This document shows positions 48,633-49,827 of a stretch of DNA of 49,827 nucleotides, in pieces; within the stretch, counting starts at the first letter, position 1, and every line of letters starts with the position of its first letter. The notes beneath the pieces are model-generated. The model was not told the origin of the DNA, made no database searches, and was given only the letters and a program-made list of their open reading frames with translations. The DNA lies in assembly GCA_021789215.1 (NCBI GenBank), contig JAJYJS010000003.1, positions 1 to 49,827 on the forward strand, given 5' to 3'. The translations under genes and the position numbers were made by a program. This DNA comes from Nitrospirota bacterium (lineage in GTDB: Bacteria; Nitrospirota; Thermodesulfovibrionia; Thermodesulfovibrionales; JdFR-88).

Positions 48633-48959
48633 AAAAAATAAATATAAATTAAATTTATATTAGTAATTCTATTTTGTCAAGACTAATACTAATTTTAGAT
48701 TAATTAGCAGAAAATTTAGATTAAAAATTAATTATCTAAAATAGTTATTGTATTCATTGATTTTTTCAAATCCTATAAGCTCCGGGCATAGGCATGAACG
48801 AACAATTAAATGCCCAGATACTAATTTGACAGAAATTAGTAGAAAATTAGTATTTGGCAGGGATTCCGGATTCGTTTCATGCGGAATGATGGTGAAAGGC
48901 AGGACACAGACAGTCCTGCATACCCCCCGTGGGAGAGGGGCAGAGGTGAGGGAGAGTAA
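48633..48959. other. A+T-rich non-coding region with repeated TACTAAT words and an inverted repeat
   Basis: No gene. TACTAAT or its complement ATTAGTA occurs at 48659-48665, 48687-48693, 48819-48825, 48835-48841 and 48846-48852. Two of them form the 10-bp inverted repeat ATACTAATTT (48818-48827) / AAATTAGTAT (48844-48853). A copy of the CCC/GGGAGAGG dispersed repeat lies at 48923-48953. The region may hold the promoter and operator of the Fic gene. Confidence 0.6.
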
Positions 48960-49799
48960 TTACCTTTTAAATCCGGAGCGGGCCTTTATGTAGAAAACGG
49001 AATCGCAGCAACGCACGGGGCTGAAGAGCTGGGTCTTCTCATTCAGCGGCTCGGAAGTGCCCGCGAAAAGATACCCTCCGGGCGTCAGGCAATCGTACAG
49101 ATATCCGGACACCTTCCTTATGGCCTCATCCGGCATGTAGATAAAAAGGTTCCGGCAGAAGACGAAATCAAATGCCCCGCCAAGGCCGGAATATGTCTTT
49201 TCCTCAAGCAGGTTTCCCGCCATGAACGACACGTTCCTCCTCCACGGGGCCTTGAGCGCATAGAGGTTGTTGTCCTCGTCAAAGTACCTGCTTATGTCCT
49301 CCGCGTTCTTCTTTGAGGGCCTCAGAGAGTTGCCCGTATAGACGGCCTTTTTTGCCCTGTCTACGGAATCCCTGTTTATGTCTACACCCAGAACGTTTAT
49401 GTCCCATCCCCACAGGAAGTGGCCGCTCTCCATTATGATGATATTCAGCGTATAAGCCTCTTCGCCCCTGGCGCAGCCTGCCGAAAGCACCCTGAGGGAG
49501 TGCTCGCCTTTTTTCTGCTTGCCTGCCTTCACCCGCCGCAAAAGCTCCCCGAAGGCGGAAAGCTGAGGCCGCTCCCTGAAAAAGTAGGTCTCCTGATTGG
49601 CCAGCATGCAGATGAGCTTTTCCAACACGTCTTTCTGACCCAGGGCCATCCGGTAATAGTCCTCTGGAGAGACCGAGAGCCTTTCCGCCTCCTCCTTTAT
49701 CCTGGCCGACACGGAAAAGAGTTTTTCGTGCCTGAACGAAAGGCCCGAATGGCCTTCTATCAGCCTGAGGAATTTTTCAAGTATCTGGCCCGTGATCAT
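48960..49799 (-). CDS. cheR: CheR-type chemoreceptor methyltransferase
   Basis: 279 aa, complete. An N-terminal helical domain (about 1-75) ends in 'ANQETYFFRERPQ', and a SAM-binding domain follows with 'VLSAGCARGEEAYTLN', 'WDINVLGVDINRDSVDRAK' and 'FDFVFCRNLFIYM'. It methylates Glu residues on chemoreceptors. No CheA, CheB or receptor gene lies in the window, so it may belong to a pilus- or c-di-GMP-linked pathway. The role is by family only. Confidence 0.95.
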   Translation of the reverse strand: MITGQILEKFLRLIEGHSGLSFRHEKLFSVSARIKEEAERLSVSPEDYYRMALGQKDVLEKLICMLANQETYFFRERPQLSAFGELLRRVKAGKQKKGEHSLRVLSAGCARGEEAYTLNIIIMESGHFLWGWDINVLGVDINRDSVDRAKKAVYTGNSLRPSKKNAEDISRYFDEDNNLYALKAPWRRNVSFMAGNLLEEKTYSGLGGAFDFVFCRNLFIYMPDEAIRKVSGYLYDCLTPGGYLFAGTSEPLNEKTQLFSPVRCCDSVFYIKARSGFKR

Positions 49800-49827
49800 A
49801 AGATGAAAATCTTATTATTTTTAACCG

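Noticed and set aside
1-49827. CRISPR array
   Set aside because: No run of regularly spaced direct repeats of 24-40 bp was seen; the repeats present are short palindromic or dispersed elements.

Overview
The window reads as chromosomal DNA of a Gram-negative, probably anaerobic, flagellated or piliated bacterium with a G+C-rich genome. LpxC (lipid A), an outer-membrane beta-barrel protein, PilT, CheR and an Rnf complex support this. The gene set (rnfCDGEAB, tig-clpP-clpX, an Rng-linked radical SAM/DUF2344 fusion, and a B12-riboswitch-controlled cobalt transporter next to NikR and a nickel transporter) would fit Nitrospirota or Desulfobacterota. I cannot fix the phylum from sequence alone. Almost all of the window is housekeeping-type coding sequence, in short operons on both strands.

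Layout. 1-3160: a TetR/MFS efflux pair with PsrA-like operators, then a phosphoglycolate-phosphatase-like HAD protein fused to a C-terminal PilZ (c-di-GMP) domain. 3250-8750: a six-gene rnf operon on the minus strand, with an expanded multi-cluster RnfB. 8776-8866: tRNA-Ser(UGA). 9260-12420: tig-clpP-clpX. 12600-21280: hisH, mtgA, a small transaldolase, an Fe-S (GlcF/HdrD-like) protein overlapping larE, and rng behind a large radical SAM fusion. 21290-23960: ugd, and convergent rarA. 23967-26890: an A+T-richer EcoRII-type restriction-modification island (dcm-like methylase, EcoRII-like nuclease, vsr). 26920-36130: a degenerate NtrC-like regulator, mtnP, tldD, lpxC, a histone-H1-like mini-protein with an HTH/nucleotidyltransferase-like regulator, nfo, rmuC, an O-methyltransferase and DUF167. 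36188-36833: an AbrB/PIN toxin-antitoxin pair. 36835-41064: pilT with an ATPase-less GspE/PilB-like protein, two tandem paralogous membrane proteins and a YhcC-type radical SAM enzyme. 41048-46960: a nickel/cobalt ECF transporter cluster with NikR and a cobalamin riboswitch. 47028-49799: a SEC-C mini-protein, an A+T-rich Fic gene and cheR.

The points most worth a second look are these. (1) The methylase gene of the EcoRII-like system is complete only if translation begins at a CTG codon placed behind a strong Shine-Dalgarno. It then carries an N-terminal ribbon-helix-helix-like domain, and its promoter holds two tandem palindromes, which suggests autoregulation. (2) There are two predicted c-di-GMP receptors of unusual architecture: the HAD-PilZ fusion, and a MshEN-domain protein that keeps the ends of a PilB/GspE ATPase but not its motor core, encoded just upstream of pilT. 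(3) A metal-uptake cluster has two different substrate-capture proteins, one behind a B12 riboswitch and one behind NikR, but only one visible CbiQO energy module, whose ATPase has a His-rich tail. (4) An NtrC-like protein has lost the GAFTGA loop. (5) Several genes have a -10 box only a few bases before the ATG and no Shine-Dalgarno, as in leaderless mRNAs.
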